Source: DASQTB01 sp035642095
GTDB lineage: Bacteria; Actinomycetota; UBA4738; CALAEC01
Reading direction: 5' to 3'
Assembly (NCBI GenBank): GCA_035642095.1
Contig: DASQTB010000064.1
Span: 1-31,317 of the forward strand
DNA length: 31,317 nt
A program made the position numbers and the translations under genes. Positions within the stretch are counted from its first letter, which is position 1. Each line of letters begins with the position of its first letter. The notes beneath the pieces were generated by a model. The model made no database searches, had not been told where the DNA came from, and saw only the letters and a program-made list of their open reading frames with translations. Below, piece by piece: positions 1 to 7,647 of the stretch.

Positions 1-85
1 GCTCCTCGGCGTATCGAGCATCCCCGGTGCGACCACCCGGGGCGCCGAGCCGGCCGCCGAGGCCGGGGCTCGATTCGGGGGATGA
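1..85 (+). CDS. 3' end of an unidentified upstream gene (partial)
   Basis: One frame is open from position 2 to a TGA at 83-85 and encodes about 27 residues rich in Ala and Gly, ending ...EAGARFGG. Its stop overlaps the ATG of dinB in an ATGA junction, the arrangement used repeatedly by real genes elsewhere in this window. That overlap is the main reason to think it is the C-terminus of a gene beginning outside the window. No family can be recognised from so few residues, and a chance open frame in GC-rich DNA is possible. Confidence 0.4.
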   Translation, partial: LLGVSSIPGATTRGAEPAAEAGARFGG

Positions 86-1260
86 CTCGAGCCACCCCGA
101 CCGAGCCGATCCTGCACGTCGACATGGACGCCTTCTATGCCTCGGTCGAGGTGCTCAAGGATCCTTCCCTCCGGGGCGTGCCCGTGGTGGTGGGCAGTCC
201 CGGTCCCCGAGGCGTCGTCATGTCCTCGTCGTACGAGGCCCGCCGGTTCGGCGTGCGCTCGGCCATGCCCTCGGCCCAGGCCCGGCGACGATGCCCGGAG
301 GCCGTGTTCGTGCCGCCCGACTTCGAGACGTATCGCGTCTACGCGAACCGGCTGCGGGAGGTATTCCTGGCATTCACCCCCCTGGTCGAGCCGATGTCGC
401 TGGATGAAGCGTTCCTCGACGTCGCCGGGGCGACCACGCTCTTCGGGCCACCGGCTCGGATCGCCGAACGGGTCCGGGCCGAGGTCCGGCGGGAGCTCGA
501 GCTGACGTGCTCGGTCGGGGTCGCGCCGAACAAGCTGCTGGCCAAGCTGGCGTCGGCCGCGGCCAAGCCGGACGGCATGGTCGTGGTGGCAACGGGCGGT
601 GTGGAAGGGTTCCTCCATCCCCTTCCGGTCGAGGCGCTGTGGGGAGTGGGGGAGCGGACCCATGAGGTGCTCGACCGGCTGGGGGTGCGCACCGTCGGCG
701 AGCTGGCCGGGACCCCGCCGAGGATCCTGGAGCGGGTTCTGGGCGAAGGAGCGGGGCGCCACCTGAGCGAGCTGGCCGGGGGCCGCGACGAGCGCCCCGT
801 GGTCCCGTACGAACCTCCCAAGCAGGTGAGCCACGAGGAAACGTTCGATCACGATATCGATGCCGACGACGACGTCCGCCGAGAGCTGCTCCACTTGGCG
901 TTCCGGGTGGCGGCCAGGCTCCGGGCCGACGGGTATCGGGCCCGAACGATCACCATCAAGGTCCGGCTGGCCAGCTTCACCACGCTCACCCGGTCGCGAA
1001 CCTTGGCGGATCCCACCGACTCGGGGGCCGAGCTGTACCGGGTCGCGGTCGACCTCTACCGGGGTGTCCCGGGCTCCCGACGCCGCATCCGGCTCCTGGG
1101 GGTGGCCGCCTCCGGCCTGTTGTCCTCGGCGGCCGAGCAGCTGGCCCTGGTCCGTTCCGGCCGGTGGGAGGACGCGGAGCGGGCCCTGGACCGGATCGAG
1201 CGGCGGTTCGGGTCGGGGACCGCGTTCCCGGCCGCCCTGCTGGACAGGCATCGGCGATGA
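82..1260 (+). CDS. dinB: DNA polymerase IV (Y-family translesion polymerase)
   Basis: A 392-residue protein of full family length. DinB is an error-prone polymerase that copies past damaged template bases and has no proofreading. The N-terminal catalytic motif LHVDMDAFYASVE (residues 11-23) supplies the first metal-binding Asp (D14), and SLDEAFLD (106-113) supplies D108 and E109. A helix-hairpin-helix region follows around VEALWGVGERT, then the little-finger domain. The canonical C-terminal clamp-binding peptide is not obvious; QLALV near residue 351 is the closest candidate. The ATG lies next to a G-rich stretch (TTCGGGGG) and overlaps the stop of the preceding frame, so it is probably the second gene of a pair. 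Family assignment is secure. Confidence 0.97.
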   Translation: MTRATPTEPILHVDMDAFYASVEVLKDPSLRGVPVVVGSPGPRGVVMSSSYEARRFGVRSAMPSAQARRRCPEAVFVPPDFETYRVYANRLREVFLAFTPLVEPMSLDEAFLDVAGATTLFGPPARIAERVRAEVRRELELTCSVGVAPNKLLAKLASAAAKPDGMVVVATGGVEGFLHPLPVEALWGVGERTHEVLDRLGVRTVGELAGTPPRILERVLGEGAGRHLSELAGGRDERPVVPYEPPKQVSHEETFDHDIDADDDVRRELLHLAFRVAARLRADGYRARTITIKVRLASFTTLTRSRTLADPTDSGAELYRVAVDLYRGVPGSRRRIRLLGVAASGLLSSAAEQLALVRSGRWEDAERALDRIERRFGSGTAFPAALLDRHRR

Positions 1261-1279
1261 AAGATCGGGGTAGCGTTCC

Positions 1280-1285
1280 TATAAT
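1280..1285 (+). promoter_or_regulatory. -10 element upstream of the DUF3040 gene
   Basis: A perfect TATAAT lies in the 52-bp gap after dinB. No good -35 is visible; the weak TGAAAG at 1258-1263 is 16 bp upstream. A start near 1292 would leave a leader of about 20 nt before the ATG at 1313. An exact TATAAT is rare in DNA this GC-rich, which supports a real promoter. Confidence 0.6.
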
Positions 1286-1312
1286 CGTGGGGGTCCGAAC
1301 AGGCTGGTGCCC

Positions 1313-1669
1313 ATGCCTCTGAGCGAACACGAACAGCGCATCCTGGAGGATATCGAGCGGCGCCTCCAGCAGGAAGACCCCCGGTTCGCCCACCAGGTGG
1401 AGCGGAGCTCGCTCCACTCGCATCTCTCCCGGCGGATCCGGTGGGGGGCCCTGGCCTTCCTGGCGGGGTTCGTGATGCTGCTCCTGTTCATCGTGTCACT
1501 GTGGATCGCCCTGGCCGGGTTCGGCGTGATGCTGGCCTCGGCGCTCTTCGTCTACCACCAGCTTCGGAGGATGGGGGGCGACCAGATCCGGGCGGTGGGG
1601 GAGGGTCCGCCACTCCCCGCGTTCCTGGCCCGGCTGTTCCAACGGTTCCGCGGCGAGCCGAAGTCGTAG
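1313..1669 (+). CDS. DUF3040 family small membrane protein
   Basis: A 118-residue protein beginning MPLSEHEQRILEDIERRL, the typical opening of the actinobacterial DUF3040 family. A charged amphipathic N-terminal segment (about 1-40) is followed by two adjacent hydrophobic helices (about 43-62 and 63-82) and a short basic, Pro-rich tail. It is probably an inner-membrane hairpin protein with both ends in the cytoplasm. The function of the family is not known; it is frequently found near dcw genes of actinobacteria. ATG 1313 is preferred over the in-frame GTG at 1307 because homologs start at MPLSEHE. No strong ribosome binding site is seen, and the leader from the TATAAT above would be short. 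Confidence 0.85.
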   Translation: MPLSEHEQRILEDIERRLQQEDPRFAHQVERSSLHSHLSRRIRWGALAFLAGFVMLLLFIVSLWIALAGFGVMLASALFVYHQLRRMGGDQIRAVGEGPPLPAFLARLFQRFRGEPKS

Positions 1670-1712
1670 CTCCGGAGTTTCAACGCCGTTGGCACCGTCA
1701 CTACCTGCGAGG

Positions 1713-1742
1713 TTGCCTGCCGACCCCGGGGTGTTCTACAAC
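1713..1742 (+). promoter_or_regulatory. Possible promoter and dyad upstream of the MerR gene
   Basis: TTGCCT (1713-1718) and TACAAC (1737-1742) are separated by 18 bp. The -10 is embedded in a small inverted repeat, GTGTT-CTAC-AACAC (1731-1744), which could be an operator. Each hexamer is only a partial consensus match, so this is tentative. The rest of the gap between the DUF3040 and MerR genes shows nothing else clear. Confidence 0.35.
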
Positions 1743-1813
1743 ACGGTGCATCTTCCCCCGAACGTGCGGTGGCCCGCGCGCTCGCGTTCGCCTTCGGGGG
1801 AGCGGAGGGGAAG

Positions 1814-2305
1814 ATGGATGCATTCACATCGCATCAGGCGTCTCGGCTGACCGGCTGCACGCCGCGACAGCTGCGGTACTGGGATCAGATCGAGCTCGTG
1901 TCGCCGTCGATCCAGCGGACCGGAGGCCGATCGGGGGTTCCCCGTCTGTACTCCTTCCGGGATCTGGTCGCGCTCCGCGTCGTCAAATCCCTGCTCGACG
2001 GCGGGATGTCGCTTCAGCGGGTCCGACGAGCGTTCCAGTACCTGCGCAGCAACGCCGATCTCGAGGGTCACCTGTCCGAGGTCAAGCTGATCACCGACGG
2101 GAAGAGCATCTTCAAGGTCGCCCGCCGCCGGGGCGAGGTGGTCGACGCGCTCCGGCAGGGACAGATGGCGTTCTTCGTGGCCATCGACGAGATCGCCCGG
2201 AGCGTCGACGCCCAGGTCACCCAGTTCCGTCGGGACCGGGAGCAGTTCGTTCGGGCCCTCCGCGACGCCGCCCGGCAGGTCAGGGCCGAAGCGCAGAGCG
2301 GTTAG
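1814..2305 (+). CDS. MerR-family transcriptional regulator, Rv1830 (ResR/McdR)-like
   Basis: A 163-residue protein. The N-terminal winged helix-turn-helix is clear: a helix pair at about 5-24 (SRLTGCTPRQLRYWDQ), a wing around 34-43, then RLYSFRDLVALRVVKSLLD (44-62), a strong MerR signature. The C-terminal part (about 80-163) lacks Cys-rich metal sites, so it is not a classical metal sensor. From memory it resembles the actinobacterial Rv1830 group, including the LITDGKSIF segment (Rv1830 has LFSDGTTVY); that group has been linked to control of growth and division. ATG 1814 is chosen because GGAGG (1804-1808) lies 5 nt upstream and the domain begins at once; an upstream in-frame GTG at 1769 would add an atypical tail. 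The gene converges on the transglutaminase gene with 12 bp between stops. The target is unknown. Confidence 0.85.
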   Translation: MDAFTSHQASRLTGCTPRQLRYWDQIELVSPSIQRTGGRSGVPRLYSFRDLVALRVVKSLLDGGMSLQRVRRAFQYLRSNADLEGHLSEVKLITDGKSIFKVARRRGEVVDALRQGQMAFFVAIDEIARSVDAQVTQFRRDREQFVRALRDAARQVRAEAQSG

Positions 2306-2317
2306 GCCGGGCCCTCC

Positions 2318-4546
2318 TCAACGGCGGGACGGACGGAAGGCTCCGGCCACCGTCCGGACCGGCCCGACGTGCCGTCGCAGGTCGCGGAGGAGGGCCCGGG
2401 CGGCCGCGGCGGCGTCCTCGGCGTGGATCGGTTGGACGCCATCCTCGGCGTACAGGGCTCGGCCGGCCGATCGGGTGAGGCGTTCGAGGTGCCCGTCGGA
2501 GAAGGACACCTCGGACCTCAGCCTCGATCGAAACTCCCACGGCGTCTCGCCGGGGCGGCGGCCCAGGCCGACGTCCTCCGCCGCCCACAGGACGACGCCG
2601 TAGGCCGCCACGACGGCGTGGCGCGACGAGCGTCTCGCTCGGAGCGCCCGGCGCCGGACCAGAGCCTTGGCCGGAGGGATGAGGAGGAGCACCACGATCC
2701 CAACCGCCGCTGCGAACGGAAGGACGCGCCGAACGGGTGACGAATCGTCTCGGGCCCCGGGGCCGATGGGCCGGGATGGTGCCACCCGTCCCGGCTGGAC
2801 GCGAGCGAACCCCTCCCGCCGCAACTCCGCGCCGCTCAAGGCCTGGTCCTGGCCGTCCGCGGCGACGAGACCACCCAGGTTGGCGTCCGGCCGCGGTCCG
2901 GCGGGTGGCGGAGTGAGGTAGCCGGCCACCGGATTGTCCCGGGTCGGTGTGGGCTCGAAGGCCAGCCAGCCGTAGTCGCCGAAGTACACCTCGGTCCAGG
3001 CGTGAACGTGGTCGGACGTCACCCTGAAGGACCCGTCCCCCGCCGGATCTCCGGGAAGGAACCCGACCGCCACCCGGGCCGGGTACCCCAGCGACCGGGC
3101 CAGCACCGCCATGGTGCCGGCGAACTGTTCGCAGTACCCTCGCTTGGACTGCTCCATGAAGAAGAGGATGTCGTCCACGCCGTGCCCGGCCGGGGCCCGT
3201 TCGTCGTACTCGAACCCGCGGAGGTACTCCTGGATGGCCAGGAGCCTCCGGAATGGCGTCGATTCGTCGGCGCTGAGGATCCGAGCCAAGTCGTGGATTC
3301 GGGGGGGAACGGATCGGGGGAGCGCGGTGTACAGCGCCGGCAGGTCGGACGTCGACGGATCGATCCGGTCGAGCTCGACCGGTGACGCCAAAGGGAGCCG
3401 CGACGTGACCTCGTACCTGAACCCGTTCTCGGTTTCCCCTTGGGTGAACAGCGTTCCCTCGGCCCCGTTCCACCGGGCCGGCCCGGCGGTGGCCGAGGTC
3501 GGCCGGTACGCGGCAGGCAGCCACGGCACCGACAGCTCCCCGATCTCGAACTCCTGGAGCATCGCCGGGGCCGGAGGCTCAGGTTGTGGCCCACCCAGGA
3601 GCGATCCGTCGACGACCGACGTGGCCAATCTCCCCTGCGGGTCGGCAGAAGACCACACCCTGCCGTCGAATCGGTCCAGCGACAGCATCCGCCAGTAGGC
3701 GGCTCGCTCCGACCGGACCGTGAACAGGTGCGCCGGAGGATTTTCCAGGAGGTTGGGCCGGATGTCGACGAAGGGGTTGACGGCGACCCGAGAGCTCGCT
3801 CCGCGGACCCGGATGATCGACCGGGCCTGGAAGCCCGGGAGCAGGCCCGGGAGGATCAGGGCGCCGAGCACAGCGGCCAACCCCAGGCGTCGAGCCCACC
3901 GACCGAGCCCACCGGCCCGTCCCCACCGGCTAGTGGCTCCGACCGCGGGACCCCACGACCGGAGGCGGACCAACGAGCCCCCGTAGACGACCGCCAGGGC
4001 GGCGGCAAGGAACGCCGCCACGTACGCGGGGCGTGATCCGTCCTCCGCCACCACGCCCGCGAAGGCCAGGAGCGCGGCACACGGTAGGAGGGGAAGGACG
4101 GTGCTGAGGGAGCGAGTGGCCAGCGCGTGGGCCGAGGTCGTCGCGGCCCACACCGCGAGCATCGCCGGGGCCATGAGGGCATCGATCGCGGGAGCCGGAG
4201 CCACCTCGGTGGCCACCCGCTCGGTCGATCGTCCCAGTGCCGCGAGGAAGGCCCGGAGGGTCTCATCGGTCGGTACCCCGAACCACGTGGTTCGGGGAAA
4301 CACGAACCACGTCATGACCAACGCCAGGGCCCCGGCCCCCGCCAGGAGTGACAGCCCCAGGTGCCGGTGGGCGAGTGCCGCCGCCACGGCGATGGAGATC
4401 GCCCCGGTGAGACCGAGGAGGAACGAGGGCGTGGCGCCGCTGAACGCGCGACCGAAGGCCACGCCGGTCACGAACCCCAGCGCCAGGAGGGCGCCTAGGA
4501 GAACGCGGCGATCCGGCGCACTGGTCGCTTCGTTCGCAGCCGCCAT
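2318..4546 (-). CDS. TgpA-type membrane transglutaminase-like protein (DUF3488 / transglut core / DUF4129)
   Basis: A 742-residue integral membrane protein. About six to seven hydrophobic helices fill residues 13-245 (DUF3488 region). A large extracytoplasmic part carries the transglutaminase-like core, with RGYCEQFAGTMAVLARSLG giving the presumed nucleophile C472 and DHVHAWTEVYFGDYGW giving H515. The third position lies in FEPTPT, Glu 531, where many relatives have Asp. A further membrane helix (about 609-628) precedes a cytoplasmic DUF4129-like tail containing ETPWEFRSRL. Such proteins may cleave or cross-link peptides or proteins outside the membrane; the substrate here is unknown. ATG 4546 is preferred over a longer frame because GGGAG lies 5 nt upstream and the first membrane helix follows soon. 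It overlaps the DUF58 gene by 52 nt, which suggests coupling. Confidence 0.88.
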   Translation of the reverse strand: MAAANEATSAPDRRVLLGALLALGFVTGVAFGRAFSGATPSFLLGLTGAISIAVAAALAHRHLGLSLLAGAGALALVMTWFVFPRTTWFGVPTDETLRAFLAALGRSTERVATEVAPAPAIDALMAPAMLAVWAATTSAHALATRSLSTVLPLLPCAALLAFAGVVAEDGSRPAYVAAFLAAALAVVYGGSLVRLRSWGPAVGATSRWGRAGGLGRWARRLGLAAVLGALILPGLLPGFQARSIIRVRGASSRVAVNPFVDIRPNLLENPPAHLFTVRSERAAYWRMLSLDRFDGRVWSSADPQGRLATSVVDGSLLGGPQPEPPAPAMLQEFEIGELSVPWLPAAYRPTSATAGPARWNGAEGTLFTQGETENGFRYEVTSRLPLASPVELDRIDPSTSDLPALYTALPRSVPPRIHDLARILSADESTPFRRLLAIQEYLRGFEYDERAPAGHGVDDILFFMEQSKRGYCEQFAGTMAVLARSLGYPARVAVGFLPGDPAGDGSFRVTSDHVHAWTEVYFGDYGWLAFEPTPTRDNPVAGYLTPPPAGPRPDANLGGLVAADGQDQALSGAELRREGFARVQPGRVAPSRPIGPGARDDSSPVRRVLPFAAAVGIVVLLLIPPAKALVRRRALRARRSSRHAVVAAYGVVLWAAEDVGLGRRPGETPWEFRSRLRSEVSFSDGHLERLTRSAGRALYAEDGVQPIHAEDAAAAARALLRDLRRHVGPVRTVAGAFRPSRR

Positions 4547-5730
4547 GCGTCTCCCAGTTTGGTCGAGGGATGAAGGACGAGGACCTCCCACCCAGCTCGC
4601 TGGAGCGACGTGCGCGCTCGGTCGACCCGTCGGTCCGCTTCCCACCGCGGCCGGATCGGCAAGCGCTCTCGTCCCCCGGTTTCGATCAGGACCGCCAGCC
4701 TGGTGGCGTACCCGGATCCCAGCCGGCTGAGCGCGGCGAGCTCATCCGTGGTGGGCACATGGGTGACCACGACCACGGTCGTCCCCGGAGCCGCGGACCG
4801 GCGAAGCTGCTGCAGCACGGGGGTGATCTGACTCGTCCGGGAGGGTCGGACCAGGGCCAGCAACTCCAGGAACTGTTCCCGGTCGACCGCTCGGGGGGCG
4901 AGATCGGGACTGGCCAGCCGGACGGTGAACCCGGCCCGGAGGTGATGTGTTCCGATGGACGCCGCCGCGGAAACCGCTCGCTCGAACGCCTCGTGGTCGC
5001 GGCCCAGGGCGGAGTCACGGGTGTCGAGGAGAACGGCGGCCTGGGCTCGGCGGACGGCCTCGTCCTGGCGGATCATGAGCTCGCCGGTCCGAGCCACGCT
5101 GGGCCAGTGGATCCGCCGCAGGTCGTCGCCCATCTCGTATTGGCGCATCGTGTAGAACTCATCACCCGACCGGAACAGCTGCCGGGTCGAGGATTCGCCG
5201 GCCCCACCCGCCGGAGCCGCCACCGGAAAGGGCCCCAGATCCTCGACCTCCGGATAGACCACCAGATCGTGGCGATCGCTGAACTCCATCCGGTGTCGGA
5301 ACAGATCGAAGGGGTCACCGACCCACACCGAGAGCGGGCCGATGGCGTACCGCCCTCTGCCCTGGGCGGTCACCCGGTAGGCGACGTCGCGGCGCCCATC
5401 CGGGGGCACGTCGACCAGAGCCGCCCGAGCCGACCGGCCCAGCGATGCGGGGAGCTGATCCTCCAGGAGCAGCAGTGACGTTCGGCGCCGACCGCGATTG
5501 TGGACCTCCAGATCGACCCGCACCTTGCCGCCGGGGAAGACCCGCCGGGCGGACAGCCGACGGAGGGCCTCCAGATCATGGCGGGTCGCCCGGACCAGCA
5601 GCGCGGCCAGCGGTACCAGGAGGAGCAGGGCCAAGGCGATCATGTGGAGGTCGGGCGATCCGACCACGCGTGAGGCCACCCATAGGAGGATCCCTCCCCC
5701 GATGACGGCCCACGCTCTGCCGGTGAGCAT
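4495..5730 (-). CDS. DUF58 domain-containing membrane protein
   Basis: A 411-residue protein with two N-terminal hydrophobic helices (about 6-22 and 29-47), then a beta-rich segment and the DUF58 signature GDDLRRIHWPSVARTGELMI (201-220). The remainder looks like a von Willebrand A-type fold (VLLDTRDS near 234, then VVVVTHVPTTDELAAL), although a complete metal-binding MIDAS is not obvious. DUF58 proteins are usually encoded beside MoxR AAA ATPases and transglutaminase-like membrane proteins, as here, and are thought to act with the ATPase in assembly or maturation. The ATG follows the moxR stop codon with no gap. Biochemical role unknown. Confidence 0.9.
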   Translation of the reverse strand: MLTGRAWAVIGGGILLWVASRVVGSPDLHMIALALLLLVPLAALLVRATRHDLEALRRLSARRVFPGGKVRVDLEVHNRGRRRTSLLLLEDQLPASLGRSARAALVDVPPDGRRDVAYRVTAQGRGRYAIGPLSVWVGDPFDLFRHRMEFSDRHDLVVYPEVEDLGPFPVAAPAGGAGESSTRQLFRSGDEFYTMRQYEMGDDLRRIHWPSVARTGELMIRQDEAVRRAQAAVLLDTRDSALGRDHEAFERAVSAAASIGTHHLRAGFTVRLASPDLAPRAVDREQFLELLALVRPSRTSQITPVLQQLRRSAAPGTTVVVVTHVPTTDELAALSRLGSGYATRLAVLIETGGRERLPIRPRWEADRRVDRARTSLQRAGWEVLVLHPSTKLGDAWRLRTKRPVRRIAAFS

Positions 5731-6705
5731 CTAGCCCTTGACCGGCACGGGCACCTCGTCGAGGGCCTCGGCCAGGATCGCGGCCGCGTCTCGGCCACTC
5801 ATCGCGGCGTCCGCCGAGACGATCAGCCGGTGGGCCAGCACGGGGATGGTCAGCGCTTTGATGTCATCCGGGATGGCGTAGTCGCGGCCCTCGCTGGCGG
5901 CCAGGGCTCTGGTGGCCCGAAGGAGCATGATCGCCGCCCGGGGGCTGGCCCCGAGGTACACATCGGGATGGCGCCGGGTGGCCTCGGCGACCTCCACGAT
6001 GTAGCGGCGGAGGGTCTCGGCCACGAACACGTCGCGGGCCACGGCGATCATCCGTGCGGCCCCGGACGCGTCCGTCACGGGGCCGATGTCTTCCAGCGTC
6101 GAGGCCGTACCGTGGGTCGCCAGGATCTCCGCCTCGGCGTCGGGTGACGGGTAGCCGAGGGCCAGTCGGATCATGAACCGATCGAGCTGAGCCTCGGGGA
6201 GGGGATAGGTTCCTTCGTGCTCGATCGGGTTCTGGGTGGCGATCACCATGAACGGCGTTCCGAGCTGGTAGGTCTCCGCGTCGATCGTGACCTGGTGCTC
6301 CTCCATGGATTCGAGAAGGGCCGACTGCGTCTTCGGGCTGGCCCGGTTGATCTCGTCGCCGAGGACGATGTTGGCGAAGATCGCGCCGGGCTTGAACTCG
6401 AAGTCGCCCCGCTCCTGGTTGTAGACGTTGACGCCCGTGATGTCCGTCGGAAGCAGGTCGGGGGTGAACTGGATCCGGCGAAAGGAGCAGTCAAACGATC
6501 GGGCCATGGCCTTGGCCAGCATCGTTTTCCCGACGCCGGGAACGTCCTCGATCAGGAGGTGCCCCTCGGCCACCAAGGTCGCCAGGGCCAGCCGGATCTC
6601 GTGGCTCTTCCCCTGGATGACGCGTTCGATGTTGGACCGAATCTCTCCGAACCGGTCCGCGAACCAGTCCCATTCCCCGGTGCTACCCGTGGCCTCCTCC
6701 ACCAT
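5731..6705 (-). CDS. MoxR-family AAA+ ATPase
   Basis: A 324-residue ATPase of normal MoxR length. Walker A is DVPGVGKT (54-61), Walker B with its acidic pair is IVLGDEIN (113-120), and sensor 1 is ATQNP (156-160). EAQLDRFMIRL carries the arginine typical of the family. MoxR proteins are chaperone-like ATPases that work with partners carrying von Willebrand A or DUF58 domains; the DUF58 and transglutaminase genes directly downstream are the likely partners. The frame stays open upstream to 6960, but those 85 residues are Arg- and Pro-rich and unlike the family, while the family sequence begins near EWDWFADRFGEIRSNI. ATG 6705 has only a run of G upstream as a weak ribosome binding site. Confidence 0.92.
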   Translation of the reverse strand: MVEEATGSTGEWDWFADRFGEIRSNIERVIQGKSHEIRLALATLVAEGHLLIEDVPGVGKTMLAKAMARSFDCSFRRIQFTPDLLPTDITGVNVYNQERGDFEFKPGAIFANIVLGDEINRASPKTQSALLESMEEHQVTIDAETYQLGTPFMVIATQNPIEHEGTYPLPEAQLDRFMIRLALGYPSPDAEAEILATHGTASTLEDIGPVTDASGAARMIAVARDVFVAETLRRYIVEVAEATRRHPDVYLGASPRAAIMLLRATRALAASEGRDYAIPDDIKALTIPVLAHRLIVSADAAMSGRDAAAILAEALDEVPVPVKG

Positions 6706-6840
6706 CCCCCCATGGACGCCGCCGTCCGGGCGGCGGTTCGGTGTCACCAATCTTACGGCTTGGGCGACGGTTCGGTTCTGCCCGTCACCCGGCGACGGGG
6801 GATGGAGCGGGCGATCGGGAAGGCGGCGTGGCCGGCTCCC

Positions 6841-6902
6841 TTCATCCCTGAGACGCCCCGCGCGGCCCCACGTTTTCGGGCGTCCTTCATCCTTGAGGCG
6901 CC
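6841..6902. repeat. Imperfect 17-bp direct repeat pair
   Basis: The copies at 6841-6857 and 6886-6902 match at 15 of 17 positions and start 45 bp apart. They lie between the divergent moxR and HNH promoters. They could be a regulator-binding pair or chance; nothing in the sequence decides this. Confidence 0.35.
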
Positions 6903-6994
6903 GACGCTTTGGACGCCGCCTTCCCGCTCGAATTACACGCCTGTCGTTCCGGCCAGTCAAGCACCCGCCCGGAAGGAACCTCCAGGAGGGCCCC

Positions 6995-7000
6995 TATAAT
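6995..7000 (+). promoter_or_regulatory. -10 element for the HNH endonuclease gene
   Basis: An exact TATAAT lies 20 bp before the TTG start. No matching -35 is seen 16-18 bp upstream. Transcription would begin near 7007, right at the ribosome binding site GGAGGA (7007-7012), so the transcript would be nearly leaderless. Confidence 0.5.
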
Positions 7001-7020
7001 GAGCGCGGAGGACCGATCCA

Positions 7021-7557
7021 TTGGGAAGATCGCTCGTCCTGAACGCCAGCTTCGAGCCGCTCGCGGTGGTCACGGCCCGGCGGGCGGTGGTTCTCGTCCT
7101 CAAGGAGAAGGCAGAGATCCTGGAATCGAACGGGATGGTGTTCCGCTCGGAGAAGCTCGCCATCCCGGCGCCATCCGTCGTCCGACTCCAGTACTTCGTC
7201 AGGGTTCCCTATCGGGCCAGGGCGTCCTTGACCCGCCGGGCCGTCTTCGCTCGCGACGAGTGGACCTGTCAGTACTGCGGCCGTCCCGCGGAGAACGTCG
7301 ACCACGTCATCCCCCGGTCCAGGGGAGGGACTCACACGTGGGAGAACGTGGTGGCGGCGTGCCGGCGATGCAACGCCCGGAAGGAGAACCGCCTCCACGG
7401 CGAGATCGGGTTGCGGCTTCGCCGGCGTCCGTACGTTCCCCGGGACGGGCTCCGCCTGTCCCTGGGCCGCCTCGAGCCGGAGTGGGAACCCTACCTGGCT
7501 CGAACGAACGGTCACAAGCGGGCCGCCCGCGTGGCCGGCAACGGCCGGCCGGCCTGA
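7021..7557 (+). CDS. HNH endonuclease family protein
   Basis: A 178-residue protein with a central HNH nuclease fold: WTCQYCGR (C83 and C86), DHVIPRSRGGTHTWENV (D94, H95, N109) and ACRRCNARK (C114, C117, N118). The two CxxC pairs should bind a structural zinc, and H95 is the probable general base. The N-terminal part beginning SLVLNASFEPLAVV is typical of the actinobacterial HNH_5-type group, whose biological role is poorly defined; it is not clearly a restriction enzyme. TTG 7021 is chosen because GGAGGA lies 8 nt upstream and the family N-terminus follows directly. The gene stands alone just upstream of mraZ. Confidence 0.88.
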   Translation: MGRSLVLNASFEPLAVVTARRAVVLVLKEKAEILESNGMVFRSEKLAIPAPSVVRLQYFVRVPYRARASLTRRAVFARDEWTCQYCGRPAENVDHVIPRSRGGTHTWENVVAACRRCNARKENRLHGEIGLRLRRRPYVPRDGLRLSLGRLEPEWEPYLARTNGHKRAARVAGNGRPA

Positions 7558-7568
7558 CCCCGCCGGCC
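7547..7568 (+). terminator. GC-only hairpin across the HNH gene stop codon
   Basis: GGCCGGC (7547-7553) and GCCGGCC (7562-7568) form a perfect 7-bp stem with an 8-nt loop that contains the end of the TGA stop. No U-tract follows, so it is at best a U-less terminator or a roadblock before the mraZ control region. Confidence 0.3.
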
Positions 7569-7618
7569 ATCAGCAGGTAATCCCCAGGACTTACACCACT
7601 GTAATTCGCCCTCATGCC

Positions 7619-7647
7619 TTGACCTGGTGGAGTGTCAGTGGCATAAC
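7619..7647 (+). promoter_or_regulatory. mraZ (dcw operon) promoter
   Basis: TTGACC (7619-7624) and CATAAC (7642-7647) are separated by 17 bp, matching five of six and four of six consensus positions. The start would be near 7654, giving a leader of about 59 nt before mraZ. The GTGG boxes described separately overlap the spacer, the -10 and the start region, as expected for repression. This is probably the main promoter for the chain of coupled genes from mraZ to ftsQ. Confidence 0.65.

Larger units (their letters stand above)
6706..7020. other. Intergenic region between the divergent moxR and HNH genes
   Basis: This 315-bp stretch holds no convincing gene. On the minus strand TAAGAT (6755-6750) could be the -10 of the moxR operon, with no clear -35. 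On the plus strand an exact TATAAT (6995-7000) precedes the HNH gene. Between them is an imperfect 17-bp direct repeat at 6841-6857 and 6886-6902 (TTCATCCcTGAGaCGCC / TTCATCCtTGAGgCGCC). The Arg-rich frame running through it on the minus strand is probably non-coding. Confidence 0.6.

Noticed and set aside
1441..2478. A 345-codon plus-strand frame across the DUF3040 and MerR genes
   Set aside because: It lies out of frame with two recognisable genes and has only Arg/Gly/Pro-rich sequence.
4547..4645. A 33-residue N-terminal extension of the transglutaminase-like protein
   Set aside because: ATG 4546 has GGGAG at the right distance and leads directly to the first membrane helix; the longer start would overlap the DUF58 gene by 151 nt.
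6706..6960. An 85-residue N-terminal extension of the MoxR ATPase
   Set aside because: It is Arg- and Pro-rich and unlike MoxR proteins, which begin at about the ATG at 6705; a -10-like TAAGAT lies inside this stretch.
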